Source: Cliona cf. orientalis
Taxonomy: Eukaryota; Porifera; Demospongiae; Clionaida; Clionaidae
NCBI GenBank assembly: GCA_963930775.1
Contig: OZ005706.1
Location: 124,001 to 188,000 of the forward strand
Reading direction: 5' to 3'
DNA length: 64,000 nucleotides
Below, one piece after another: positions 24,501 through 35,433 of this stretch. The position numbers and the translations under genes are program-made. Position 1 is the stretch's first letter, and the number at the start of each line of letters is the position of its first letter. The notes beneath the pieces were generated by a model. That model made no database searches, was not told the DNA's origin, and saw only the letters and a list, made by a program, of their open reading frames with translations.

Positions 24501-27500
24501 GGCGGTGACAAGAGTAACATTGGTAAAGTTGGTAAAATTAGTAATTTTGGTGCTGTAGGCGACGGCGGTGACAAGAGTAACATTGGTAAAGTTGGTAAAA
24601 TTAGTAATTTTGGTGCTGTAGGCGACGACAGTGACAAGAGTAATATTGATAATATTGGTAAAGTTGGTAAAATTAGTAATTTTGGTGCTGTAGGCGATGG
24701 CGGTGACAAGAGTAATATTGGTAAAATTGGTAAAATTAGTAATTTTGGTGCTGTAGGCGGCGGCAGTGACAAGAGTAATATTGATAAAGTTGGTAAAATT
24801 AGTAATTTTGGTGCTGTAGGCGACGACAGTGACAAGAGTAATATTGGTAATATTGGTAAAGTTGGTAAAATTAGTAATTTTGGTGCTGTAGGCGATGGCG
24901 ATGACAAGAGTAATATTGGTAATATTGGTGAAGTTGGTAAAATTAGTAATTTTGGTGCTGTAGACGACGGCAGTGACAAGAGTAATATTGGTAAAGTTGG
25001 TAAAATCAGTAATTTTGGTGCTGTAGGCGACGACAGTGACAAGAGTAATATTGGTAATATTGGTAATGTTGGTAAAATTAGTAATTTTGGTGCTGTAGGC
25101 GATGGCGATGACAAGAGTAATATTGGTAATATTGGTAAAGTTGGTAAAATTAGTAATTTTGGTGCTGTAGACGACGGCAGTGACAAGAGTAATATTGGTA
25201 AAGTTGGTAAAATTAGTAATTTTGGTGCTGTAGGCGACGGCGGTGACAAGAGTAACATTGGTAAAGTTGGTAAAATTAGTAATTTTGGTGCTGTAGGCGA
25301 CGGCGGTGACAAGAGTAACATTGGTAAAGTTGGTAAAATTAGTAATTCTGGTGCCGTAGGCGACGACAGTGACAAGAGTAATATTGATAATATTGGTAAA
25401 ATTAGTAATTTTGGTGCTGTAGGCGATGGCAGTGACAAGAGTAACATTGGTAAAGTTGGTAAAATTAGTAATTTTGGTGCTGTAGGCAATGGCAGCGACA
25501 AGGGTAATATTGGTAAAGTTGGTAAAATTAGTAATTTTGGTGCTGTAGGCGACGGCGGTGACAAGAGTAATATTGGTAAAATTGGTAAAATTAGTAATTT
25601 TGGTGCTGTAGGCGGCGGCAGTGACAAGAGTAATATTGATAAAGTTGGTAAAATTAGTAATTTTGGTGCTGTAGGCGACGACAGTGACAAGAGTAATATT
25701 GGTAATATTGGTAAAGTTGGTAAAATTAGTAATTTTGGTGCTGTAGGCGATGGCGGTGATAAGAGTAATATTGGTAAAATTGGTAAAATTAGTAATTTTG
25801 GTGCTGTAGGCGGCGGCAGTGACAAGAGTAATATTGATAAAGTTGGTAAAATTAGTAATTTTGGTGCTGTAGGCGACGACAGTGACAAGAGTAATATTGG
25901 TAATATTGGTAAAGTTGGTAAAATTAGTAATTTTGGTGCTGTAGGCGATGGCGATGACAAGAGTAATATTGGTAATATTGGTAAAGTTGGTAAAATTAGT
26001 AATTTTGGTGCTGTAGGCGACGACAGTGACAAGAGTAATATTGGTAATATTGGTAAAGTTGGTAAAATTAGTAATTTTGGTGCTGTAGGCGATGGCGATG
26101 ACAAGAGTAATATTGGTAATATTGGTAAAGTTGGTAAAATTAGTAATTTTGGTGCTGTAGGCGACGGCAGTGACAAGAGTAATATTGGTAAAGTTGGTAA
26201 AATTACGTTTCAGCGAATTTCTTGATTGGGTATTCGTCATATTGATAGCTACGAGCTAGATCTTGTTACACCAATCCGGCATTATTTCTCTCAATGAAAA
26301 ACAAGGAGCCTGCCTCACAATTGACATCACACAGGTATGTATAACAAATACTGTAATTCGATTGGTCACTCAGGGGCCCGAGGCTGTAGCATCCCGAGCA
26401 AAGCAAAGTGAAGTAGTGGACTGCCAACTGACCAATCAGATTCCTGACCTACATTACCCTACAATACCTTACAATACCTTACAATACCTACAATACCTAC
26501 ATTACCCTATAGTTGTAACAAATACTGTGATCTGATTGGTCACTCAGTGGCCTGAGGCTGTAGCATTCCGAGCAAAATAAAGGACCGCCTACTGATCAAT
26601 CAGATTCCTGACCTACATTACCCTACAATACCTTATAATACCTTACAATACCTACATTACCCTATATATGTAGTAGTAACAAATACTGTGATCCGATTGG
26701 TCACTCGGAGGCCCGAGGCTGTAGCATCCATAGCAAAGCATAGTGAAATATATAGTGGAGGGCAATACTGTGAATAATTCATGATTTTTGAAAAAAAAAA
26801 AGTCCCAATCATCCCTCCCCCCGGGCCGAGGTGCCGCAGCTTCGGTGATCCGTTTGGGAGTGACACTGCGGACATTACCGCAATTGGCCATACTTCCAGG
26901 GATGGGGGGTATTCAAGGGAGGAACCTGGGCGACCCCTAAGCCATATATGCCCAGGACCATGTGCAGTTTTCAGCTGCAGGTGCCAGAGGGGATACCCCT
27001 GACACCGTCTAGCCCCGTTATCGATAGTACCTCCCAGAAAATGCTATTTATTGAGCTGGGACAGGGGGTAGCAAAACGCGTATGGTTTTCACGTTGGAAT
27101 GTACAGACCGTGACGTAATTAATTAAAAGCTATGAATATCATTAATTCTAGACCGCGGCGCGCGCCAAAGTGTATCTCAGCAACGGAAAGAGCTATGGAA
27201 CTGGAACAAAAACCAAAATGTAGCTCTTGAGCAGATGAAAGCAGCTACCATGGTCCTGACATGTTAGACTATGCCATATACATACCAAGCTTCTTCAAAG
27301 ACACTTACATGTCATAGTATATCAGTAATTGTTATGGAACTGGAACAAAGACCAAAATGTAGCTCATAATCAACGATAAATATTGTTTCAGACAATCAGT
27401 GTCCTTACCTGGGGGGCATTACTGTGAATAACTCATGTATATTTGTAACATTATTGGTATATCAAACATACTAAGTCTTGTCTAGGTAATAATATTATAA

Positions 27501-30500
27501 TATATTTATAATGACAAGTATGTTTAATGTCACAATCATGGGATAATGTAGCTAGCATGCATGATCATCTATTAACAGTACATGCTCACAAAACATAGAG
27601 ACATAGTTTATGCACAAACAGTATCCTGCCTGGGAAAGATTGCCCATTAGTACCGTGCGCATGCGCAGATGGAAGCGGTTGCAGAGGCCACACCCCTCAA
27701 AGCAAGCAACTCCAACTACCGTATTGCCTCTAATTTAACGGACATCTCTAATTATCCGGACACCATTTCGAATTTTTTTTACCTCTAATTACACCGGACA
27801 GTCAGTGAAATTTGAATTTTTGTTGTTCTAATCATCCGGACATCGTTGTTCTAATGCGGACAGCTCGGCTAGCGCGCTACCTATACCCATATCAGTGTAT
27901 GAAGGAGGCGAGTTGTTCTCTTTCCCACCATGAACAGGGAGCTCCAGGTACCGTCTCATTTACTCACTCTCTGCAGCTGGTCGATCGCACGCCCATTTGA
28001 CCGAATGCGCATGCGTGAAAGCGTATTCTAATTCATCGGACACTTCGAATGCCGGCTATTTTCGTGTGCTCTAATTATAGCGGACATTGGCCAAAATAAT
28101 TATTTTTCTGGTGTCCGTTAAATTAGAGGTAATACGGTATTAAGTGTGCTATGGCGACGTTCTCGCTCTGCTCGAACGTTGCTACCGGACTACTGATAGG
28201 TATGAACAGACCTCGCCTCTTGCTTCGCTCGAGGCTCAGTGGCTAGCGCCAGCACCTGCTTATCAGGCTTTTCGAAATGCGCGGCGCTTTCGCACCAATC
28301 GTTCGACAATGCGTCTCTAGCTGTAGCTATGGCCCGAGGCATTAAAGCCACTCTTCTTTGTGCACACAACCCTACAGTTCTGACCAATCCTGAGCCTTGT
28401 AGTGCGGCTCGTTCATAGCAACCGGGCGCATCCAAGACGCGTATCCATGCCCTCATGTAATGACACGGACTATATAAGAAAAATGACCGTCTGAAAAATA
28501 TTTTTCGTTGTATATAGTATAATAATAATTCATCATAATATATATACAGCAGTGATAAGAGTAATATTGGTAATATTAGTAACCACCATCACCACCATCA
28601 CACAGCTGCAGAGGAGCACAGCAGAGCAGCTGCTCCTGGTATCTACTATGAAGGCTACAAGGTCATCTCTTCTCATAAAAGCCAAGAAGCTGAGGAGCTG
28701 TTCAGGATCACACTGGGTGAAGGAAAGCTGTTCTTGAGACAAAGAAGAGACAGCAATACTCTAGTCAAGGTAAACATGATATTGTTCATGTGCTTGTGTA
28801 CACATATCAGTTGATGATAATAAGGCGGAAGTGGTATGTACCTGGCACATTCCACAGTGCAACCCATAACTAGTCTGTGCCCTGTCCCTCTATATAAGTC
28901 TGAGCTGCACATATGAGCGGGTTGAGTTAATGGGCAAATCATGTCAGGTGGCGCGGTATCGCGCACGCCATGGTGAAACATTTTTTGGAGGGCTTCCCCA
29001 ACGCGCGGGGTGTTAGCCTGCACTCTAATGACAAAAATAGAATTGATGTATATACATGATAAAATACTATAAGAAAGTTTACTGAGTTAATATGCACATG
29101 GATCTATCTACTTGCCTTCCTTCTGTTAGGTTGGGTCTGAGGTTGAAGTGGAGTATGTGGACAGAGAGAGCCTGGTTTGGCGATCTGCCCTTTGCCCCAC
29201 AGAGCTCGGCCTGCTGTTGGAACACAAGTCAGAGCAGAAGGTGAGAAGCCTGCGATCGATTGAACCACTTCATCCAACCAGGCTCATCTCTCTTGAACAA
29301 AAATATTATAATGCGCTTTGTATCCCCCATAGGGTACTAGGTCGACTGAAGGCAGCTGTTCTGGACTATCAGTGAGCTTGAATTGCGCTTCCTCTGTCCT
29401 TAGACTGAGCCAGAGTCTGGTACACACCACCTCAATGGCGCTCAGCTCATGGAGGAGGGACAACGAGAAAGAGGAGGTGAAGGAGATAGAGAGAGGAGGG
29501 AAGATCACATCATCTGCAGCTGCTAATCTGCTGACGGGGCATTATGTTCTCTGCAATGATACACTCGACGATATACACTTTGGCCAAGTGGCCACGGGCG
29601 AAGACCTGCTGTTGCCTAGCAACAGCTGCATTGGTTATTCTTGGAGGAACCATAAAGCCAATCTCCAGGTAATATTAAATTTCAACAAATTTCAACATCT
29701 GATCAATAATAATAATTTTTGTGACTATATATAGTTGCATGTGTGTGTCGTGAGTGATGGCTCCTGGAGGTGGACCAAGCCTTTCTCTCTCAGGGAGGTC
29801 GGAGTTCAGGCTATCGACATCCCCATTGGACGATGCATGGCAACTCTCCTCGTCAAAATCAACCTCATTGGTGGACTTCAGAAACAAGTACATTGTATAT
29901 ATACATTAGATTGTGTGAAAATTATACTATTTTGGAAGCATTTATATAATTATATATAATTATATGTATTTTAGTAAATGGTGAATTTTTCTTGCACTAG
30001 TGAGCATGTAGTTTTTTTTTTGTTCTTGATCATAATTCCATCACAATTTTTAATTTTTCCCTCAATTGCCAATCAGGTGACATTTCTAGGCAGCTGGAAG
30101 TTCTTCTCTTTCCTCCATTTCCCGTTGGAGGTGCAGCTGACGCTAGCCACCCAGTCCCAGGAAGAAGACCATCCCTCCGATGCAGACCACACCCCCACGG
30201 GGCGTCGGAGCAGCACATCAGCAGCTGCGACTCCTACGACAATACAACAGCTAAAAGTGCTGACACTGCAACCACACCAGAGTCTTCCTTCTATAGTGGC
30301 TGCTGACAGCTTTGTGGGTGGAGTCAGATTCAGAATGGCCATGGGGGGCACCGGCACTGGCGGGGGACAGGGAAGAGGGAGTGGGGGGTGGTCAAAAATC
30401 TACCCCCTCGGCAGCAGTGTGAACCAGTGGAGCAAACCTCACCTTCTAGCCGAGGTAAATAGCTTCTGGTAGCCTATAGCTAGTGTGTCATTGGGATTGT

Positions 30501-30700
30501 ATGCTATAATATAGCTGTAAAATTTCAATCTGTGGATGTTGTACTAGTGAAATTAATTTTTTTAACTTTTCTCAGTTGTCTGGTGAAAATGGTACCTCAC
30601 TTAATTTTTGGTACAACACTGCACCTCTGGAAACTGCCTCCAAGAAGGCTTGGGGAAACAAGGTTTGTCAATCGCATCTCTCCCCACCTCTCTCCCTCTT

Positions 30701-30738
<38 letters not shown>

Positions 30739-33700
30739 GTGGGTGGCTGCTTGCTAACTTCATTTTTTTACTTTTCTTTCACAGATCTCCTTCTCTCCTC
30801 TCTTTTCTGTAACCAATCACCTTCCTTTCGACTTGACCATTGCAGTGACGGACTCCCAGACCCTTCCGACTCTCCCCACTGACCCTTCGTCTCTTGGTTC
30901 ACTAACCTCGCCTCAGGGGGAGTGGCTTCTTTCAGGGGGTGGGGCCACCAAGCCACTCTACTCCCTCTCGGCTGACTCCTGGTATCATCTGCAATTCAAT
31001 ATTAGGTTTGTTGTAATATGCACAAAATCTCTACTACGTGTACTGTACTTAATCTTGATACTACGTATGTATGGAAAAAAAATAATTTCAATTTTGAAAA
31101 ATGCGCGTTTTTCTGGTAAAGATCGTCAATCGCTCCACCATATATACACGTTATGAAAATTCGTAAAAATTAATACTAATTTCTTATGTTAGATTGGATT
31201 GGATCATGTAACTCTTGTAAATGAGCCAGAAATGGCTGATTTAGAATTTACACTGTAGATTTTTAAAAAGCTCAAAATCTTTTGTTTTCAGGCAATGATA
31301 GTAAATAATATAATTATGCTATAACTCTCTGTATACAGCTGCAGTTCCCTTGCCGAGAGATCAGAGCCCTCCCTTGCCCTCTCTACCTTTCTCCTTCACC
31401 ACCTCCCCGTCTCAAAAGATGACCTCGATCAGAAGACAGCGGCAGCAGAGGACAAATCTTCATCAAAGCCGGCCATTGCCTACCTCTCCCTCCCCCTTGG
31501 TGATGGCTCCTGCTGTACCCTTCATGCTGCACTGGTGAGAAATTCCCTCAATACGATCACGGCTGTGCTACGGACAGACGCGGTGATCGTGAACGAGTGT
31601 CCCTGGGGAGTGGAGCTAGTGGAGCTGGTGGAGGGGGAGAGTGAGGAGAGGGAGGCTGCATGGGAGGGAAAGATCCTCGTGGGAGAGAGGAGGGAGAAGG
31701 TTACGATGCTTGGACCGAAAGACAAGGCCGTCTGTGTTCACAAACAGGTACATATAAATTTCATAGTCGGAGTAATGGAGGTAGGCCGTTTTCACTGATT
31801 GGGGTACCCCTGGCTATATATTGCTGGGCCATCAATTTCAGCCATCAATCTTCAATATTGCTTCTTTGCCAGTGAATTTGTAGATATTATAACTGTGTGC
31901 TTGCAATGTATTGTACTTGATGTGTTCTTCTTGCATACAGTTTATGTTGGCCGTGAAGTGGAAAGATACTCGACTGACATCAAAGCCTCTCTCCTTCCCA
32001 GCACTTTCACTGAGTCAGCAAAAATCGAAAGGTGATGCTGACAGTAACAGAACTGCCATGACTGTTCAGATGGTGTCTGATTCCAATTCCATCTCGGATT
32101 CTGAAGGAGGACCTCTACAGGTACATATCTCTATGACTATGATTAGTGTGCAGCTGGAGATATTTTTATATTATTTTTTATTCATAATTTTCAATAAAAT
32201 TAGGTGATTGCTGAGGTATCACTGAGCTTCCTGAGACGGGACACGACCATCACTGCTACCCTGAAGCCAAGCTATGTCATCCACAACAAGACTGACAGCT
32301 GCATCCACACCTGGCCCTGTGTCTTCAACAAACACCAGCCCCCAGCTGCAACAAACATCGATCCAGATCTCTCTCTCATCAAAGGAATTCAACCATCTGG
32401 TACTCAACCTGTTCTCTTCTGGCAGAAGACAGTGGTGGCTTCTTCAGGTAAAGGTCTTACTCCAGCCATTCGACTGGCCATTGCTCCCTCTCCTAACTTA
32501 CCACCGCCATCCTGGTCCATCCTTCTCTCTCCTCGCTTTGTTCGTCACTCCTTCTCCCTCCCTACGAATGACTCCGCCCAATCCAGCCTCCCCGCCCTGC
32601 TCACAATGCACGAGCTGGAGAACACTACATACCTTGTGATCATCCGTGACCCTTCACCCCGCCTCCTTGTTCAAAACCTCTGTCCTACTGTGCTAGAAGT
32701 GGTTCAAGCGGACACAAAGGGTATCCATGCCTCACCTCAGTTGCTTCTTCCTGGGCACGAGGTAGTCTACGACCCTCCCTCTCTGGCAAAGCTCTATCCG
32801 GTTGTCTACGACAGTGACATAGCCAGTGAGGAAGAGACGAGAATGCACAGCAGAGCACAGAAGGTCTCTCTCTGCTTTCGTGTCAAGGCCACGCCCACTC
32901 AAGATTTTGGAAGAAAAGGGTGGAGCCTACCCTACCCCTTGGCTAACGAGCAGGATGTTGTGTTGAGTATCCCTGAACATGGGAATGTGCTTGTATCAAT
33001 GGATCGCTGCGGACACAGCCAGTTCATCAGCATCCTGCCGACTGGTGAAGTTCAGCCTATGCAAAGAGCTACCACCTCCTTTGCTGACAGCCTGACACAA
33101 TCTCCAAAGAAGGACATCAATTTTTCCTGCTCTTTGTCGAGAGTTGTCGTTTGCCTCGATGACGACACAGCCAGCCAAAAGGTGGTGAGCCAAGTCCTTC
33201 AATTAGTTGCCGACGATGTGGAGTTTCTCTACTGGCGATCGAACACGAAAGGTACAAAGGTCGAGTTGACCCTTCGCTCGCTCCAAATTGACAACAAGAC
33301 AGTTCAGAGTTCAGCTGAATTCTCTGTAGTCCTTCTGCCAAGGTCTGATCACGCGGCGAGGCCACAGCTCATCAGAAACGAACCCCCTCCCCTAGTTCGA
33401 ACTCTCCTGCAGTACAACCCTCGCATGGATAATGTGATTGATCTGGTTCACGTCATGGTACAGCCAGTGACGGTGCAGCTTGAGGATAGCTTGCTTCATA
33501 AGCTTCGAGCCATTCTTCCTTCTTTCTCCTCACCTGGAGTGCTGCTTAAAATTGCCGCCTCATCAACAGAGAATGTTATTTCAACATCTGCTCTATCGTC
33601 TCCCGACTCGTATGTCGTACCAGTTGCTGTTTTAAAGGAGGCAGAGATCGATACTGCTCCTCTAATTATTTCAAGGCTTGTGATTGGACCGTCTGCCGTT

Positions 33701-35241
33701 TACCTCACGGCAAGCATCACACTGAAGGCCTTCCTCTCCTGTAGGGACAGCCCCTTCAGATTCTCAGAATATGAACTCACAGATATCTCATCAAATTTGT
33801 CCGAAGTTTCACAGGTAGTTGCGGCTCGATACGTTTCAGCCGTCTTTATGCATCTGGGGTGGCTTCTGGGATCCCTGGAGCTGATTGGCAGCCCAGGCAC
33901 ATTCATCCAAACTGTCGGAGGTGGACTGAGGGATCTAATTAGCCTTCCCTACGAGGGACTTACTCGTAGCCCTGGACTATTCATCCTGGGCATTGGCCAT
34001 GGCGCCGTGTCTTTCGTGCGAAACTTCTCCACTGGTGCTTTGACCTCCATCACGAACTTTGCCTCAAGCATCGCCCGTAACATGGAGCGGCTCTCGATGG
34101 ACTCTGACCTCACCTCCTACCGGGACCAGAAACGAAAGGAGCAGCCGACCACTCACTTTACATCGGGGGTTAGCACGGGCGTCTCAAGCTTTGGTCTGAG
34201 TTTGATCAGTGCTGTGGCGGGGATAGTCGACCAGCCAATGCAGAGCTTTCAGCGAATCGATGAGTCCTCTTCGGCGCTCAGTGCCACCAGGAGCGTGCTT
34301 GCCGGAGTGGGGAAGGGACTCATCGGCGTGGTAACAAAGCCAGTGGGCGGAGCTATGGAACTGGTGTCGCACACAGGGCAGGGGATTATGCACGGGACAG
34401 GTCTCATTCCGAAACTACGACACAGGTCTACTGGGCAACAGTTAGAGCCATTTATACAACCTCTGATCAAATCAGAGTTTAATTCAACCACAACTTCTTG
34501 TCAAAGGTGAGCATATAAATTAATATTTTTGATGTACTAATAATAATTATGATGATTGTAGTAAATTAATGTCATTAATATCTTTGTTATAGGAAATTGG
34601 AATATGGATCTTGTATTATCATGATGCATGCAAAACGAACCAATGTGAGTGCTGAATCTGAACAAAATGTAGAGCTACTTTTAACTCTGGACAAGCTCTA
34701 CCTCCTTGACTGTCACTCCAACACACTGCAACAACACTTCAGGGTGGAGCACACCCAGCTGCTAAAGAGACAAGACACATCCACTCACAGAAGCAGTGGG
34801 CTGGCCGAAATTCACCTTTTACCACACTCAAAGTCAGCGACAAAAGCAGAATCTTCTGATGCCCTCTCTCCTTCGAGCTTTCCAACAGTGGAGTACTACC
34901 TGAAGCTGTCCCAGGTCGAGGCACAGCAGTCGACTGAGTTGCCCATAGCAACAGCAGCTGCCTCTCCAGGCAATGTAGAATCTGATGAAGACGTTAGTAG
35001 TAATCCACAGGCTGTGGCATCTCAGAGTGATACAGAGAAATGTGAAGCTTCTTCGAATATGATTGTTCTGCTTGTTGATGAGCTGGAGGCTACTCGGTTC
35101 TTATCCATCTATCAGTCGATCAGAAGTCACATTCTAGAACCGGAACTGAATTTCTGTGTTTATAGTTCAGCCATGGCTGCAGAAGCTAGTGGGGAGAGAG
35201 AGGAATCCTTCTTTTCAGCATCCAGTCGACCAACTCTTTGA
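12529..35241 (+). CDS. VPS13B: VPS13B (COH1), bridge-like lipid-transfer protein
   Basis: 28 exons join without a phase break to 3,980 aa (human about 4,000): 12529-12641, 12835-13183, 13609-14643, 14724-15132, 15360-16292, 16355-16623, 16959-17210, 17330-17509, 17600-18577, 18897-19192, 19413-19641, 19722-20055, 20407-21196, 21504-21754, 21811-21980, 22095-22291, 22566-22732, 28606-28769, 29130-29240, 29333-29668, 29735-29887, 30077-30454, 30576-30662, 30785-31005, 31339-31747, 31941-32120, 32204-34506, 34593-35241. The chorein N-terminus MLEGYITPLLMSYLDKYVKN and LKPSDLQLS-like block identify VPS13B rather than A, C or D. The C-terminal part keeps HYVLCNDT, FGQVATGEDLLL, YSWRNHK and LPYEGLTRSPG. 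VPS13B acts at the Golgi and endosomes as a channel-like lipid carrier. Exon 27 alone encodes about 770 residues. Intron 17 is 5.9 kb because of a minisatellite and inserted repeats. Confidence 0.93.
13344..13543. mobile_element. Palindromic MITE, family 2 (TACCGTATAGC ends)
   Basis: 200 bp in VPS13B intron 2. The inverted ends are TACCGTATAGCTGGAAAT and the complement of CCGGCTATACGGTA. Internal words such as AAATTTGGCGGTT recur in both orientations. Copies occur at 20109 and 52121. Confidence 0.85.
16643..16831. mobile_element. Diverged MITE, family 1-like
   Basis: Inverted termini (ATCTGGAAATTTTCGTTA against the complement of GAAAAATTCCAGATTTACGG) bound about 190 bp within VPS13B intron 6. 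The internal part resembles the family 1 word ACGACCC...TACCGCATTA. Confidence 0.6.
18638..18849. mobile_element. Palindromic MITE, family with TTTGCGGGTAC core
   Basis: About 210 bp in VPS13B intron 9. The left end CTTAAGGACAC...TTTGCGGGTAC is answered at the right by GTACCCGCAAATAATCG...CCTAAGG. CGCTAAAATTTGTACCCGC-type words repeat inside in both orientations. No second copy was seen in the window. Confidence 0.65.
19227..19379. mobile_element. MITE, family with TACCGTACTTAAT end
   Basis: About 150 bp in VPS13B intron 10, from TACCGTACTTAATC to ATTCGATTAACTACGGTA. The internal word TCTGGTA...GTCAATCGCTCCA also occurs at 31100 and 58070, defining a small family. The termini are only partly complementary. 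Confidence 0.65.
20109..20330. mobile_element. Palindromic MITE, family 2
   Basis: 222 bp in VPS13B intron 12, same family as 13344-13543, with words AATTAAATTTGG(C/T)GGTT and CGCCAAACCGCC and the right end CCGGCTATACGGTA. Confidence 0.85.
21273..21480. mobile_element. Palindromic MITE, family 1
   Basis: About 208 bp in VPS13B intron 13, from TACTGTAAATCGCGAATATT to AATATTCGCGATTTACGGTA. The internal CGGACAGCCTGGCTTGTGCG is shared in inverted order with the copy at 11093 and directly with the one at 51321. Confidence 0.85.
22733..26205 (+). repeat. Minisatellite, 52 units of 63/72 bp, in VPS13B intron 17
   Basis: 3.47 kb of tandem units. Each unit is built of 9-bp modules (for example ggtaaaatt, ggtgctgta, agtgacaag, ggtaatatt, ggtaaagtt), giving 63 bp, or 72 bp when an extra ggtaatatt-type module is present. 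I counted 52 units from the translated pattern (G)KISNFGAVGDGSDKSNIGKV. The commonest substitutions fall in the GDGSDK segment (GDDSDK, GDGGDK, GDGDDK, GGGSDK, DDGSDK), and blocks of them recur in the same order, indicating higher-order duplication. Because units are multiples of 3, long open frames exist on both strands (over 900 codons), but reading on from exon 17 ends after about 67 codons at 22935. The array begins at the exon 17 donor. Confidence 0.95.
26236..26333 (+). other. Exon-like segment in VPS13B intron 17
   Basis: Between the minisatellite and the next repeats lies unique sequence with two protein-like stretches in different frames: SYELDLVTPIRHYFSQ, then SLNEKQGACLTIDITQ followed directly by a good donor (CACAG|GTATGT at 26333/26334). 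No acceptor puts it in phase with exon 17 (phase 1) without a stop, whereas exon 17 to the acceptor at 28604-28605 is in phase. It may be a lost, duplicated or alternative exon, or chance. Confidence 0.35.
26336..26762. repeat. Three-copy tandem repeat of about 170 bp
   Basis: Three imperfect copies begin near 26341, 26516 and 26678. They share (T)AACAAATACTGTGATCYGATTGG and AGGCTGTAGCATCC; the first two also share GACCTACATTACCC and strings of CAATACCTTA. No coding potential or similarity to the minisatellite. Confidence 0.75.
26802..27260 (+). repeat. Dispersed repeat, copy A
   Basis: Matches 62144-62602 base for base at a constant offset of 35,342 with no gap and about six differences by eye, roughly 98.7% identity. 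It starts after an A-rich run (GTCCCAATCATCCCTCCCCC) and contains a GC-rich segment, ACCGCGGCGCGCGCCAAAG. The sequence beyond 27260 still resembles copy B loosely. No inverted ends or protein domain was seen, so the class is unknown. Confidence 0.85.
27717..28139. mobile_element. Palindromic MITE of 423 bp (TACCGTATTGCCTCTAATTTA ends)
   Basis: Inverted ends of about 25 bp: TACCGTATTGCCTCTAATTT and the complement, ending TAAATTAGAGGTAATACGGTA. Internal words CTAATTATCCGGACA and CTAATT...CGGACA recur in both orientations. It sits in VPS13B intron 17. Confidence 0.85.
28140..28605 (+). other. 3' end of VPS13B intron 17 with a minisatellite remnant
   Basis: Mostly unique sequence. At 28548-28585 is an isolated piece of the minisatellite unit (CAGTGATAAGAGTAATATTG followed by GTAATATTAGTAA). 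A CAC/CAT-rich run and the acceptor CACACAG at 28605 follow. The remnant is separated from the main array by 2.3 kb of other repeats. Confidence 0.8.
31041..31215. mobile_element. Diverged MITE related to 19227-19379
   Basis: In VPS13B intron 24. The order TACTGTACTTAAT, ATGGAAAAAAA, TTTTTCTGGTAAAG and CGTCAATCGCTCCA matches the left parts of the copies at 19227 and 58012. The right end is uncertain. Confidence 0.5.
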
Positions 35242-35433
35242 TTCACTGCCTATTTTTAAATTTTGTAATCATATACGGTATCATGTAATAATTCTGACAC
35301 ATCATAGATATTAAATTAATCACAGCGATCAAGCCGATACTGCGCATGCGCCTTCATTCGAAGGGGTGGGGGCGGACCCGGAGTGGGTGTATAGGATTGT
35401 TTGTTTATTGGTGCTTAATGATCTGAAATTAAA

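Noticed and set aside
22733-26205. CRISPR-like array of repeats and spacers
   Set aside because: There are no unique spacers; the variable parts are point variants of the same unit, and the host is a eukaryote.
22889-26240. Very long open frames on both strands in the 22.7-26.2 kb array, reading like repetitive proteins (LPILLLSLPSPTAPKLLIL or ITNFTNFTNITLVTA)
   Set aside because: They are by-products of a minisatellite with unit lengths divisible by three. The array sits inside a phased VPS13B intron, frames are open on both strands at once, and reading on from exon 17 hits a stop early.
26652-26891. Frame encoding MANCGNVRSVTPKRITEAAA, present also at 62012-62233
   Set aside because: It occurs in both copies of the dispersed repeat on the minus strand, has no recognisable domain, and its ends differ between copies.
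28586-28620. Six-histidine-coding run before VPS13B exon 18 as part of the protein
   Set aside because: The frame is open, but the upstream acceptor is out of phase with exon 17. The acceptor after the run is in phase and removes it.
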